Shown here: one piece after another, positions 1 to 7,030 of the stretch
Position numbering within the stretch: the first letter of the stretch is position 1
Layout of the letters: every line of letters starts with the position of its first letter
DNA from: DASSCW01 sp036556695
Lineage (GTDB): Bacteria; Chloroflexota; Limnocylindria; QHBO01
Reading direction: 5' to 3'
Assembly: GCA_036556695.1 (NCBI GenBank)
Contig: DATBIY010000027.1
Location: forward strand, 1-31,519
DNA length: 31,519 nt
Program-made: the position numbers and the translations under genes
The notes under the pieces: generated by a model
Databases searched by the model: none
The model's input: the letters and a program-made list of their open reading frames with translations, nothing else
Told to the model about the DNA's origin: nothing

Positions 1-22
1 CAGACGTGTTGGTCTGCGGCAG

Positions 23-562
23 CTAGTCGGGCGTTTGCACCTGGTCCAGGATGCCCAGGAAGGAGCGCCATGGCCCAACCTCGGCCGCGTAATGGGCCGA
101 TAGCGCGCCATGCAGCTGCGCGAGGTGGTTGTGGTCATGCACCACCCAGGTGGCCAGCAGCTGCTGCATGGTGACCTCGCCCAGTGTGGGATGAAGGCCG
201 ATGCGCTGCATGTCGGCGCCGTCGAGGGCCATGCCATCCAGGGCAGCCAGGTTCGCGACGCGCAGCCCACCAAACCGATGCGCCACGGCCACGGTGCTCA
301 TGCCGGCGTAGCGATCCGTCTGGTCGCCGTGGTCGACCGGCGGAAAGGCTTCCGCCGGCCCCACGTCGCGGATCATGCGGGCGCGCACCATCCAGTCCGT
401 TTCCTCGACGTACGCCAGGTGGCAGGCGACCTGGTGCGCGCTCCATTCACCGGGCGCCGGCCGCGCGGCCAGCCACTCGGCGGGCAGGTCGTCCACCAGC
501 TGGTGCAGGACGGACGGCATGCGCGCCAGCGAGCTGCGTGCCTCGGCGAGGTCGAAGGTCAC
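23..562 (-). CDS. DinB-like four-helix metal-binding protein
   Basis: This 179-aa protein has the DinB/YfiT-like pattern. An early helix carries the HQVACHLA stretch (His48), and a late helix carries the HDHNH motif (His142 and His146). Together these form the usual three-His metal site of the family. Such proteins are often thiol-dependent S-transferases or damage-associated proteins; the substrate cannot be read here. I chose the GTG at 562 over a longer ATG frame starting at 772. The upstream part of that longer frame is low-complexity Arg/Ala sequence and overlaps the UdgX-like remnant on the other strand. A TACGCT box ends exactly 6 nt before this GTG (569-574, minus strand), which suggests a leaderless transcript. 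It is divergent from the glycosylase remnant at 611. Confidence 0.8.
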   Translation of the reverse strand: MTFDLAEARSSLARMPSVLHQLVDDLPAEWLAARPAPGEWSAHQVACHLAYVEETDWMVRARMIRDVGPAEAFPPVDHGDQTDRYAGMSTVAVAHRFGGLRVANLAALDGMALDGADMQRIGLHPTLGEVTMQQLLATWVVHDHNHLAQLHGALSAHYAAEVGPWRSFLGILDQVQTPD

Positions 563-610
563 GGCGGCAGCGTACTGCGCAGGCACGCGCCCTGCTCCCT
601 CCGTTCTGCC

Positions 611-763
611 ATGGCCCCGGACCCACCAGCGATGCGCGACGCGGCGGCCGCTGGCCGCGCGTCGCTCGACGACCTGCGGACGGCTGCCACCGGCTGCCGA
701 GCCTGCGACCTCTACCGCAACGCCACGCAGACGGTCTTTGGCGCGGGCGGCGAGGGACCCGAT
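611..763 (+). pseudogene. N-terminal remnant of a UdgX/family-4-like uracil-DNA glycosylase
   Basis: From the ATG at 611 the reading frame encodes about 51 residues that look like the start of UdgX or family-4 uracil-DNA glycosylases. It has a leading helix (SLDDLRTAATG), then CRACDLYR with the first two Cys of the iron-sulfur cluster (Cys29, Cys32), then ATQTVFGAGGEGPD. In the family this is followed at once by a strand and the GEQPGD catalytic loop, then about 170 more residues. Here the similarity stops after GPD. I find no continuation in any of the three forward frames before the PRC-barrel gene at 809. The enzyme therefore lacks its catalytic core and cannot be functional. A deletion during evolution or an assembly join would both explain it. 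The remnant lies 0.5 kb from ligD, another repair gene. Confidence 0.65.
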
Positions 764-808
764 AGCGCCCACGGCAGGACTGCCGCGAGGCGCTCGACCT
801 TGCGTGGC

Positions 809-1219
809 CTAGACGGTGTTGGCCGGCTCCTCCGTCTCCCAGTACGGCTGAATGCCGTAGTCGGCGTACACCGCGGCGTAGTGGAGCTCCTCCTCCTCGC
901 CTTCCGCGGGCGTGTACTCGCCGCCGGCCAGGATGTCGTCCTTCATGCGGTCGACCCGCACCTCGCCATCCGTGGCGGGGAACGCCTCCAGCGGAATCAG
1001 GTAGTGCTTCTTGCCCAGCCCCAGCAAGCCACCGGCGCGCTCCAGCACCGCCATGCGCGCCACGCGGTGCTGCGGATCGATGAGCATGTCGCTGATGGTG
1101 CCGACCTGCTCGCCCTGTCGGTCGAGCACCACGCGACCGGTGAGGTCCGTGGAGGGATCGGCCAGCTCCAGGCCGCTGCTGCTGAGCGGATCAAGGTCGC
1201 GGGTGAATGTCATCGCCAT
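809..1219 (-). CDS. PRC-barrel domain protein
   Basis: This 136-aa protein has a PRC-barrel core from about residue 22 to 100. The core includes DLTGRVVLDRQGEQVGTISDMLID, written here as two pieces (DLTGRVVLD, then GEQVGTISDMLID), followed by a strand-rich segment with a GLGKKHYLIP turn. The C-terminus is acidic (EGEEEELHY) and rich in Tyr. PRC-barrels occur in photosynthetic reaction centres, in RimM and in many stand-alone stress-related proteins of unknown role; this one belongs to the last group. The start is set by a strong AGGAGAGG Shine-Dalgarno sequence about 8 nt upstream of the ATG at 1219. A longer minus-strand frame reaching 3256 is the antisense shadow of ligD and was ignored. 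It is divergent from ligD with an 84-nt gap. Confidence 0.82.
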   Translation of the reverse strand: MAMTFTRDLDPLSSSGLELADPSTDLTGRVVLDRQGEQVGTISDMLIDPQHRVARMAVLERAGGLLGLGKKHYLIPLEAFPATDGEVRVDRMKDDILAGGEYTPAEGEEEELHYAAVYADYGIQPYWETEEPANTV

Positions 1220-1303
1220 CGGGCATACCTCTCCTGTGCACTCTTGGTGCGAGATCCTCAAGCCGGCAAGCGGCATGCCACGCCATGGGGCATGATCGGG
1301 CCG

Positions 1304-4003
1304 ATGCCCCTGGAGAAATATCGGGCCAAGCGAGACTTCGGACGCACCCCCGAGCCGGAGCCGGGCGACGTCGGGGATGGCATGGGGCGCTTCGTGGTGC
1401 AGCGCCACCGGGCCACCGCCCTGCACTACGACACCCGCCTCGAGATCGACGGCGTGCTTGTCAGCTGGGCGGTCCCCAGGGGGCCGACGCTCGACCCGGA
1501 CGAGAAGCGGCTCGCCATGCGCACCGAAGACCACCCCATCGAGTACTTCGACTTCGAGGGCATCATCCCGGAGGGCGAGTACGGCGCGGGCGACGTGATC
1601 ATCTGGGACTGGGGCACCTTCGAGCCGGAGGAGACCGATGACCCGGCGCGAGCCATCCGTGAGGGCGAACTGAAGTTCCGGCTGCACGGTGAGCGGCTGC
1701 GCGGCCGCTACACCATCGTCCGCACCAGCGGGCGCGGTGGCCGGCGCGACGATCGCGAGCAGTGGCTGCTGATCAAGAAGCGCGACGAGGCGGCGGTCGC
1801 CGGCTGGGACGCCGAGGACCTGCCGGCCAGCGTGAAGACCGGCCGCACCAATGACGAGGTCAAGACCCGGCGCAGGCCGAAGTTCACGCGCCAGCCGCCG
1901 CGGTCGGAGGTGCCGATCGATCTCTCGGGCGCGCGCGACGAGGCGCTTCCCGCGTTCATCCCTCCCATGCTGGCCACTCTGGCGGAGGGCGCCTTCGACG
2001 ACGAAGACTGGCTGTTCGAGGTGAAGTGGGACGGCTACCGTGTGGAGGCGGTGGTCAGCGACGGCATGGCCCGCATCTGGACGCGTAACCGCGTCGACGC
2101 CGCCACCTACTTCCCCGACCTGGCCGGACCGGCCGGCTGGATCGACGCGCGCGATGCCATCGTCGACGGCGAGATGGTCGCGTTCGACGAGCAAGGGCGG
2201 CCGAGCTTCGGACGTTTGCAGGAGCGGACGGGGCTCCGCGCGCTGGAGATGGCGACTCGCCGGGCGGATCCCGACGCCCCGCGGCTGACCCGCGAGGAGC
2301 GGGAGCGCATCCCACTTGCCTACATGGTCTTTGACCTTCTCCACCTGGACGGGAAATCGCTGCTGGACGTGCCGCTGGAGGACCGCAAGCGGCTGCTGCG
2401 GCTGCGCCTGCGCCCCCACCACCTGGTGCGCTACGCATCGCATGTTATGGGGGACGGTCGGGAGTTCACCGCCGCGGCCGCCGAGAAGGGCCTTGAGGGC
2501 GTGGTGGCCAAGCAGCGACGCAGCGCCTATCAATCCGGCCGGCGCAGCCGCGACTGGCTGAAGCTGAAGCTGCGTCGCGAGCAAGAGGTGGTCGTGGTCG
2601 GCTGGCTGCCGGGGCAGGGGACGCACAAGGACCTGGGCTCGCTCATCGTGGCGGTCCACGACGACGGAACCTTCGTCCACGCCGGCCAGGTCGGCAGCGG
2701 CATCAACGCCCGCATGCGGCGCGAGCTGCTGGCCGCCATGGAGCCCATCCGCCGTGACGACGCGCCACTGCGGCGCACGCCGCGGCTGCCCCAGGCACGC
2801 TGGGTAGAGCCGCGGATTGTGGTTCGGGTCGAGTTCGCGGACTGGACGCGCGACAACCTGCTGCGCCAGGCCGCCTTCAAGGGGCTCGAGGTGGATCGCG
2901 ACCCGGAGAAGGTCGTGCGCGAGGAGGCTGTGGCGGCCGCCCCCATCGTCGGCAAGCCGCCGGCGCGCAAGGGCAAGGAGCGCAAGACGGAGCCCGAGGG
3001 CCGCGAGCAGAAGACGACCCCCGCCGAGCCGGAGGGCTGGCCCGAGGCGGAGATGGACCTCACACCGGCTTCGAAGGCAGAGCTGAAGGCGCTCGACGCC
3101 ATGACCGGCGACGGCCACTGGGAGGTGGCCGGCCACGAGGTGCGGCTGACCAACCTGGACAAGGTGCTGTTCCCCGCGGACGGCGAGCACCCGGCCTTCA
3201 CCAAGCGCGACATGGTGCGCTATTACGTGACGATGGGCCCGACGGTCATCCCGCACCTAGCCGGCCGCGGACTGAACCTGCAGCGCTTCCCGGACGGCAC
3301 CAGCCGGAAGGGCTTCTGGCAGAAGGATGTGCCCGGGCACGCGCCGAAGTGGATCAGCCGCTGGACCTACACGGGCCACGAGGGCACCAAGGACTACGTG
3401 GTGGTCGACAAAGTGGCGACCATGGCCTGGCTGGCCCAGGAGGCGGCCCTGGAAATCCACCCCTGGACCTCGCGCACCATCTCGCCCCACGAACCGACCT
3501 TCGCGCTGATCGACGTCGATCCCGGCGACCACACCACCTGGGACGAGGTGCTTACCCTCACCCGCCTGTACCGCACCGCGTTGGAGCATTTGGGAGTCAT
3601 CGGCCTTCCGAAGACGACCGGCAAACGGGGGATCCAGGTGTGGGTGCCGGTTCGGCGCGGCTACTCGTTCGACGAGACGCGCGACTGGGTGGAGCAGCTG
3701 TCGCGCATGATCGGCGGCCTGGTGCCGGACATCGTCAGCTGGGAGTGGGCCAAGCGCGACCGGCGGGGGAAGGCGCGGCTGGACTTCACCCAGAACGCGG
3801 TGAACAAGACGCTGGTGGCGCCCTACTCGGCCCGGCCGGCGCCAGGCGCCCCGGTATCAGCGCCGATCCGCTGGGAGGAGCTAGAGGATCGAAGGCTGCG
3901 CTCGGATCGGTGGAACATCACCAGCCTGCCGAAGCGCATAGCCAGGGTGGGGGACCTGTTCGCCCCTGCCACCGAGCTCGAGCAGGAGTTGCCTGCGATC
4001 TAG
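1304..4003 (+). CDS. ligD: Multifunctional DNA ligase D (phosphoesterase-ligase-polymerase)
   Basis: LigD repairs double-strand breaks by non-homologous end joining together with Ku. This 899-aa protein has all three domains in the order PE-LIG-POL. In the 3'-phosphoesterase domain (about 1-160), His35, His41, Asp43 and His77 show the same spacing as the metal site of Pseudomonas LigD. The ATP-dependent ligase domain (about 215-530) has the nucleotidyl lysine Lys241 in EVKWDGYR, then FDLLHLDG, LEGVVAK and WLKLKLR. A Lys/Glu-rich linker (about 545-590) leads to the primase-polymerase domain (about 600-890), with Asp737 and Asp739 in LIDVDPGD and Asp827 in LDFTQN. I chose ATG 1304 because family members begin close to the LEKYRAKRDFG motif; ATG 1292 in the same frame is possible. 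The frame stays open far upstream, but that part has no LigD similarity. No Ku gene lies in the window. Confidence 0.95.
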   Translation: MPLEKYRAKRDFGRTPEPEPGDVGDGMGRFVVQRHRATALHYDTRLEIDGVLVSWAVPRGPTLDPDEKRLAMRTEDHPIEYFDFEGIIPEGEYGAGDVIIWDWGTFEPEETDDPARAIREGELKFRLHGERLRGRYTIVRTSGRGGRRDDREQWLLIKKRDEAAVAGWDAEDLPASVKTGRTNDEVKTRRRPKFTRQPPRSEVPIDLSGARDEALPAFIPPMLATLAEGAFDDEDWLFEVKWDGYRVEAVVSDGMARIWTRNRVDAATYFPDLAGPAGWIDARDAIVDGEMVAFDEQGRPSFGRLQERTGLRALEMATRRADPDAPRLTREERERIPLAYMVFDLLHLDGKSLLDVPLEDRKRLLRLRLRPHHLVRYASHVMGDGREFTAAAAEKGLEGVVAKQRRSAYQSGRRSRDWLKLKLRREQEVVVVGWLPGQGTHKDLGSLIVAVHDDGTFVHAGQVGSGINARMRRELLAAMEPIRRDDAPLRRTPRLPQARWVEPRIVVRVEFADWTRDNLLRQAAFKGLEVDRDPEKVVREEAVAAAPIVGKPPARKGKERKTEPEGREQKTTPAEPEGWPEAEMDLTPASKAELKALDAMTGDGHWEVAGHEVRLTNLDKVLFPADGEHPAFTKRDMVRYYVTMGPTVIPHLAGRGLNLQRFPDGTSRKGFWQKDVPGHAPKWISRWTYTGHEGTKDYVVVDKVATMAWLAQEAALEIHPWTSRTISPHEPTFALIDVDPGDHTTWDEVLTLTRLYRTALEHLGVIGLPKTTGKRGIQVWVPVRRGYSFDETRDWVEQLSRMIGGLVPDIVSWEWAKRDRRGKARLDFTQNAVNKTLVAPYSARPAPGAPVSAPIRWEELEDRRLRSDRWNITSLPKRIARVGDLFAPATELEQELPAI

Positions 4004-4328
4004 GCGCGGTCGGCAGCGCGCACACATGCCAACGCGCCCGGTGGCCTCCCCCGAAGGGGCTCCGTGGCGCGTCGATTCCCCCTGCGTCTTGTGGGGCGAG
4101 TGGGTCCCGGTTAGCGGGGCCAGCCGCCGCCGGTGCTGGCGGTGCGCATGGGGTACTCCCTGGTCTGATATCGGTGCGCGAGCGGGCATCGATCGCGTCA
4201 CCAAACACGTTCGGCGAGGGAGGTCCGGCGGACAATGACCCATCGGTAGGGGCCTTCCCGAAGGGGGCTGGTACTTTCGCGGTCAACTTCGGTCAAGTAA
4301 CGCTTGCCAGCCCGTGTAGACTGCGCGC
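4004..4328. other. Gene-free interval between ligD and the XRE/TPR regulator
   Basis: No convincing coding sequence is present; the short open frames have shadow-like composition. Two small GC hairpins share a CCCGAAGGGG core, at about 4047-4061 and 4252-4268. The first may help end the ligD transcript, but neither has a U-tract. A GGTACTTTCGC motif at 4270-4280 resembles motifs in other intergenic regions of this window. The last 50 bases hold the promoter of the next gene. Confidence 0.5.
4281..4322 (+). promoter_or_regulatory. Promoter with two in-phase GGTCAA repeats
   Basis: TAGACT at 4317-4322 is a good -10 box and ends 6 nt before the ATG at 4329, so the transcript should be leaderless. 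Upstream, GGTCAA occurs at 4281-4286 and again at 4291-4296, exactly one helical turn apart, covering the expected -35 region. The direct repeat is a candidate operator, possibly for the HTH protein encoded next. That role is inferred from position only. Confidence 0.45.
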
Positions 4329-5627
4329 ATGCCACGTACGAAGACCGTCGCGCGCCCAACCGAGCACGACGCGGCGCTTGCCAGGCAGATTGGCGAGCGC
4401 ATCCGCGAGGCGCGACGGCGAGCGGGGCTCACCCAGCAGCAGCTGGCCGGAGAGCGCTACACCAAAGCCTACGTCAGCGCTCTGGAGACCGGCATCGCCC
4501 GGCCGTCGATGGTCGCGCTGAGCTACCTCTCGGAGCGGCTCGGCCTGCCGCCCAGCCACTTCCTGGACGAGCAGAGCCCGGCCTGGACCCGGCTCGAAGT
4601 CGATATGAAGCTCGCCGCCGGCGACTGGCAGGGCGCGGCGGACGGTTACGAAGCCCTCCTGTCGGACACGATCGACGACCAGGTGCGCGCCGAGGTGCTG
4701 CGCGGCCAGGCGGAGGCGCTGGTTCGCCTCGACCGGGGCCACGATGCGGTCGCCGCAGCGGCCGAATCGGCTCGCCTGTTTGCATCCCTGGGCCGGATCT
4801 CCGATGAGGCCCTGAGCCGCTACTGGCTGGCCTACGGTCTCTACCTGTCCGATGCCGAGGCCGATGCGCGGAGCATGCTGACCGGGCTACTCGAGCGAGC
4901 CCGCGCCGGGCTCAGGGTCGAGCCTGAATTCGAGATGCGCCTGCTCATCGCGCTGGCTGCCGTGGAGTCGAAGCTGGGCAACTTCGCCGAGTCGCTGGCG
5001 CACCTCGAGGCGGCACGCGGCATGGCTGACGATCTCGACGATCGTCGCCGCGCCATGTTCCTCTTCAACCTCGCCATCAACTATCGGGAGACCGGCGACG
5101 TCGAGGCCGCCGTACGTGCCGGGACGCAGAGCCTGGCGCTGCTGCGGGCCGCGGGCTCGTCCTTCGAATCGGCGCAGATCCAGAACGACCTGGCGATGGC
5201 CTACCTGGCCATGGGCAACCTGCCGCGTGCGCGGGAGCTGGCCGGCCAGGCTCGCCACGAGTTCGAGGCTGCCGGCGATGAGCGCTACCTGTCCGCGGTG
5301 CTCGACACCGAGGCCCGCGTCGCGCTGGCCGATGGCGACGCCGCCGCGGCCGTCGACCTCGCCCGCGAATCCGCCCGCCTGGCGGATGGAACGGGCAATC
5401 GCGGCGTGCAGCTGGCAGCGATGCTCACCGAGGCGCGTGCACTGCGCAGCGCCGGCCGCGTGGAGGAGGCGGAGAAGCGCTACGCATCGGCTGCCGCGCT
5501 GGCTCGCGAGGGCAACGCCCCGTCGCGGCTGCGCGAGGTGCTGCGCGAGTGGGCTGGCCTGCGCGCCGAGGGCGGCGACCACCGCGGTGCCTACGAGCTG
5601 ACCAGCGAGGCGCTGGCGGTCAACTAG
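4329..5627 (+). CDS. XRE-family HTH regulator with TPR repeats
   Basis: This 432-aa protein has an N-terminal Cro/C1-type helix-turn-helix at about residues 18-78. It includes IGERIREARRRAGLTQQQLA, then YVSALETG, and the typical PSMVALSYLSERLGLPPSHFL tail. The rest, about 85-430, is alpha-helical with many Ala-rich TPR-like hairpins such as GNFAESLAHLEAAR, GDVEAAVRAGTQSL and GNLPRARELAGQAR. This layout matches one-component regulators whose TPR domain senses a peptide or partner protein. It has no enzymatic domain. It is a monocistron with its own TAGACT box. A 9-bp inverted repeat begins 6 nt after its stop codon and could serve as a transcript end or an operator. The target genes are unknown; neighbours suggest nothing specific. 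Confidence 0.85.
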   Translation: MPRTKTVARPTEHDAALARQIGERIREARRRAGLTQQQLAGERYTKAYVSALETGIARPSMVALSYLSERLGLPPSHFLDEQSPAWTRLEVDMKLAAGDWQGAADGYEALLSDTIDDQVRAEVLRGQAEALVRLDRGHDAVAAAAESARLFASLGRISDEALSRYWLAYGLYLSDAEADARSMLTGLLERARAGLRVEPEFEMRLLIALAAVESKLGNFAESLAHLEAARGMADDLDDRRRAMFLFNLAINYRETGDVEAAVRAGTQSLALLRAAGSSFESAQIQNDLAMAYLAMGNLPRARELAGQARHEFEAAGDERYLSAVLDTEARVALADGDAAAAVDLARESARLADGTGNRGVQLAAMLTEARALRSAGRVEEAEKRYASAAALAREGNAPSRLREVLREWAGLRAEGGDHRGAYELTSEALAVN

Positions 5628-5633
5628 GTTCCG

Positions 5634-5680
5634 GCCCTGTCAAAAAAGTATTGACAGGGCGGGTTCGGTACGGATAGGCT
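5634..5680 (+). promoter_or_regulatory. Promoter with -35 buried in a perfect inverted repeat
   Basis: GCCCTGTCA (5634-5642) and TGACAGGGC (5652-5660) form a perfect 9-bp inverted repeat with a 9-nt A-rich spacer. The right arm contains a consensus -35, TTGACA at 5651-5656. A -10-like TAGGCT lies at 5675-5680, spaced by 18 nt. A repressor bound to the dyad would block this promoter. The same dyad could also act as a hairpin after the preceding gene, although no U-tract follows it. Confidence 0.55.
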
Positions 5681-5686
5681 GCCGGC

Positions 5687-5790
5687 GAACGAGTTGGTGT
5701 GGGCACCCGCTGGTACTTCCGGCGGACCAGCTCGAGCATTGGGGGAGACGGGATCGGAGAGCGGGCACATCTCCGATCCCGTTGTTTGTG
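5687..5790 (+). ncRNA. Candidate small RNA of about 100 nt, unknown family
   Basis: The interval runs from the expected start point of the TTGACA/TAGGCT promoter to a strong terminator-like hairpin, and it has no credible open reading frame. A first hairpin pairs GCTGGT (5709-5714) with ACCAGC (5726-5731). The last is the 13-bp terminator stem. The downstream gene at 5819 has its own TAGCAT box 6 nt before its start, so this RNA need not be its leader. I do not recognise it as SRP RNA, 6S RNA, tmRNA or a known riboswitch. An alternative is a terminator/attenuator leader acting on the DUF3090 gene. Confidence 0.4.
5748..5790 (+). terminator. Intrinsic terminator-like hairpin, 13-bp perfect stem
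   Basis: ACGGGATCGGAGA (5748-5760) pairs perfectly with TCTCCGATCCCGT (5770-5782) around a 9-nt loop. The stem is followed by TGTTTGT, a modest U-rich run. A 13-bp stem without mismatch is unlikely by chance. It lies upstream of, not after, the next gene, so it ends the transcript from the 5651 promoter or attenuates read-through. Confidence 0.65.
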
Positions 5791-5818
5791 CCAGGGCCGG
5801 CGTTGCTAGCATGCACGC

Positions 5819-6421
5819 ATGTCGCGACGCCTTTTCATCTTCGATCTTCCCGATCGCTTCGTGCCCGGCACGATGGGTCGTCCAGGCCAGCGAACGTTCT
5901 TCCTCCAGGCCCGCAAGGGCAGGGCCGTGGTCAGCGTTGGCCTGGAGAAGGCCCAGGTATCCGCGCTGGCCGATCGCATGAACGACCTGCTGACCGCCGT
6001 CAACGAGCTGGAGCTCACGTCGGATGGCACGTCTGCGGATGGCACGTCTGCGGATGGCACGTCGGCGGATACCAGTTCGCCGGATGCGCAGCCCACCGCG
6101 CACGATGACCAGCCGCTGGACGAGCCGATCGTCGAGGCCTTCCGCGTCGGCGCCATGGCCCTGTCCTGGGATCCGCAGGCCGCGCGGGTGGTCATCGAGG
6201 CGCAGCCCGAGGACGAGAGCGGCGAGTACGTCGAAGCGGCCGATGATGACGCGGAGGGCCCGGATCTCATGCGCGTGCGCATCGGCCTGGGCGACGCTCA
6301 TGCCTTCGTGCGCCGTGCGCAGGAGCTGATCGCTGCCGGCCGTCCGCCGTGCCCCTTCTGCGGAGAGCCCCTCGAGCCCACCGGCCACTTCTGCCTCGCC
6401 CGAAACGGGCAGCTCAACTGA
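5819..6421 (+). CDS. DUF3090 family protein
   Basis: This 200-aa protein matches the DUF3090 pattern: an N-terminal MSRRLFIFDLPDRFVPGT segment, a central acidic region, and a C-terminal CPFCGEPLEPTGHFC module that could bind zinc (two Cys, His, Cys). Function is unknown. In actinobacteria the family sits beside a phosphomutase-like enzyme and a kinase-like protein; here a dual-specificity-type phosphatase gene follows closely. Between residues about 67 and 85 a 15-bp DNA repeat encodes a low-complexity Ser-Asp-Gly-Thr linker, which probably varies in length between strains. The ATG at 5819 is preceded by TAGCAT ending 6 nt upstream, so leaderless expression is likely. The stop overlaps the region where the phosphatase gene begins. 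Confidence 0.85.
   Translation: MSRRLFIFDLPDRFVPGTMGRPGQRTFFLQARKGRAVVSVGLEKAQVSALADRMNDLLTAVNELELTSDGTSADGTSADGTSADTSSPDAQPTAHDDQPLDEPIVEAFRVGAMALSWDPQAARVVIEAQPEDESGEYVEAADDDAEGPDLMRVRIGLGDAHAFVRRAQELIAAGRPPCPFCGEPLEPTGHFCLARNGQLN
6029..6073 (+). repeat. 15-bp tandem repeat inside the DUF3090 gene
   Basis: ACGTCTGCGGATGGC occurs twice exactly (6029-6043, 6044-6058) and is followed by a diverged third copy to 6073. A shortened 12-bp copy precedes it at 6017. The unit length is a multiple of three, so copy changes keep the frame. It encodes the TSADG linker repeats. Confidence 0.8.
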
Positions 6422-6429
6422 GCGACGCG

Positions 6430-7014
6430 TTGGGCTCGCCGCCTGGCAAGCCGCCGGCGCACGCCGGCTTCACCCCGGAGCTGCGCATCGATTGGATCCC
6501 GGCCGCGGAGCTGGGCGGAGGACTGCCCGGTCGGCTGGGAATGACATTCCTGCCGGGAAAGCAGGGAGCGTCGACGCGCTACCCGGGGCACGTCTATCGG
6601 CGAGATACGGCAGCCGACCTGGCGGGGATGCGTGAACTGGGCGTGCGACTGCTGGTCCTGCTGGTCGAGGACGGAGAGCTTGCCCGTTGGGGTGATCCCC
6701 GTTTGCCGGCGGTTGCCGCGGAGCAGGGCGTGCCGCTGCTGCGCTACCCCATACCCGACGGCGCGGCGGTGCGCTCAGTGGCCGAGATGGACGCGATCCA
6801 GGACGAGATTGACGCGGCGCGTGCCAACGGCGACGCGATCGTGGCATGCATGGGTGGCGTCGGTCGCAGCGGCATGGTGGCGGCCTGTGCCCTGGTGCGA
6901 GCCGGCATCTCCGCAGAGGAGGCGATCGCTCGCGTGCGCGAGCTGCGTCATCCCACGGCCGTCGAGACAGAGGCCCAGGAACTGCTGGTGCGCGCCTACG
7001 CCGACCGCGGCTAG
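6430..7014 (+). CDS. Cysteine-based dual-specificity phosphatase-like protein
   Basis: The C-terminal half carries the CX5R loop of cysteine phosphatases, CMGGVGRSG, at about residues 141-149. Family members mostly have His before the Cys (VHC); here it is Ala (VAC), while Cys and Arg are intact. The N-terminal part contains a PGRLGMTFLPGK turn like that of CDKN3-type bacterial phosphatases. It should remove phosphate from Ser/Thr/Tyr residues or a small molecule. Start choice is uncertain because there is no ATG near the N-terminus. I use TTG 6430, which gives 194 aa. A CTG at 6418 would overlap the DUF3090 stop, and ATG 6541 would cut into the domain. Being right behind DUF3090, it is probably co-transcribed and translationally linked with it. 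It converges with the MarR gene after a 16-nt gap. Confidence 0.72.
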   Translation: MGSPPGKPPAHAGFTPELRIDWIPAAELGGGLPGRLGMTFLPGKQGASTRYPGHVYRRDTAADLAGMRELGVRLLVLLVEDGELARWGDPRLPAVAAEQGVPLLRYPIPDGAAVRSVAEMDAIQDEIDAARANGDAIVACMGGVGRSGMVAACALVRAGISAEEAIARVRELRHPTAVETEAQELLVRAYADRG

Positions 7015-7030
7015 GGGATCTGCGGTCGCA

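Noticed and set aside
110..1303. A single giant plus-strand gene from 110 to 4003
   Set aside because: The frame stays open because of high GC, but residues before 1304 are antisense to the DinB and PRC-barrel genes. Only 611-763 looks like a protein (glycosylase remnant), and LigD similarity starts at 1304.
1220..3256. Long minus-strand frame opposite ligD
   Set aside because: It is the complement shadow of a GC-rich gene. No motifs are seen apart from its last 136 residues, which are the PRC-barrel gene with its own ribosome site.
4045..4100. tRNA gene suggested by a T-loop-like GTCGATTCC
   Set aside because: No matching acceptor, D or anticodon stems can be folded around it.
5687..5790. 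SRP RNA or known riboswitch
   Set aside because: The minus strand contains CCGGAAG, but the surrounding SRP consensus (GGAAGGNAGCAG context) is absent. No fluoride, SAM, TPP, cobalamin or glycine riboswitch core is seen.
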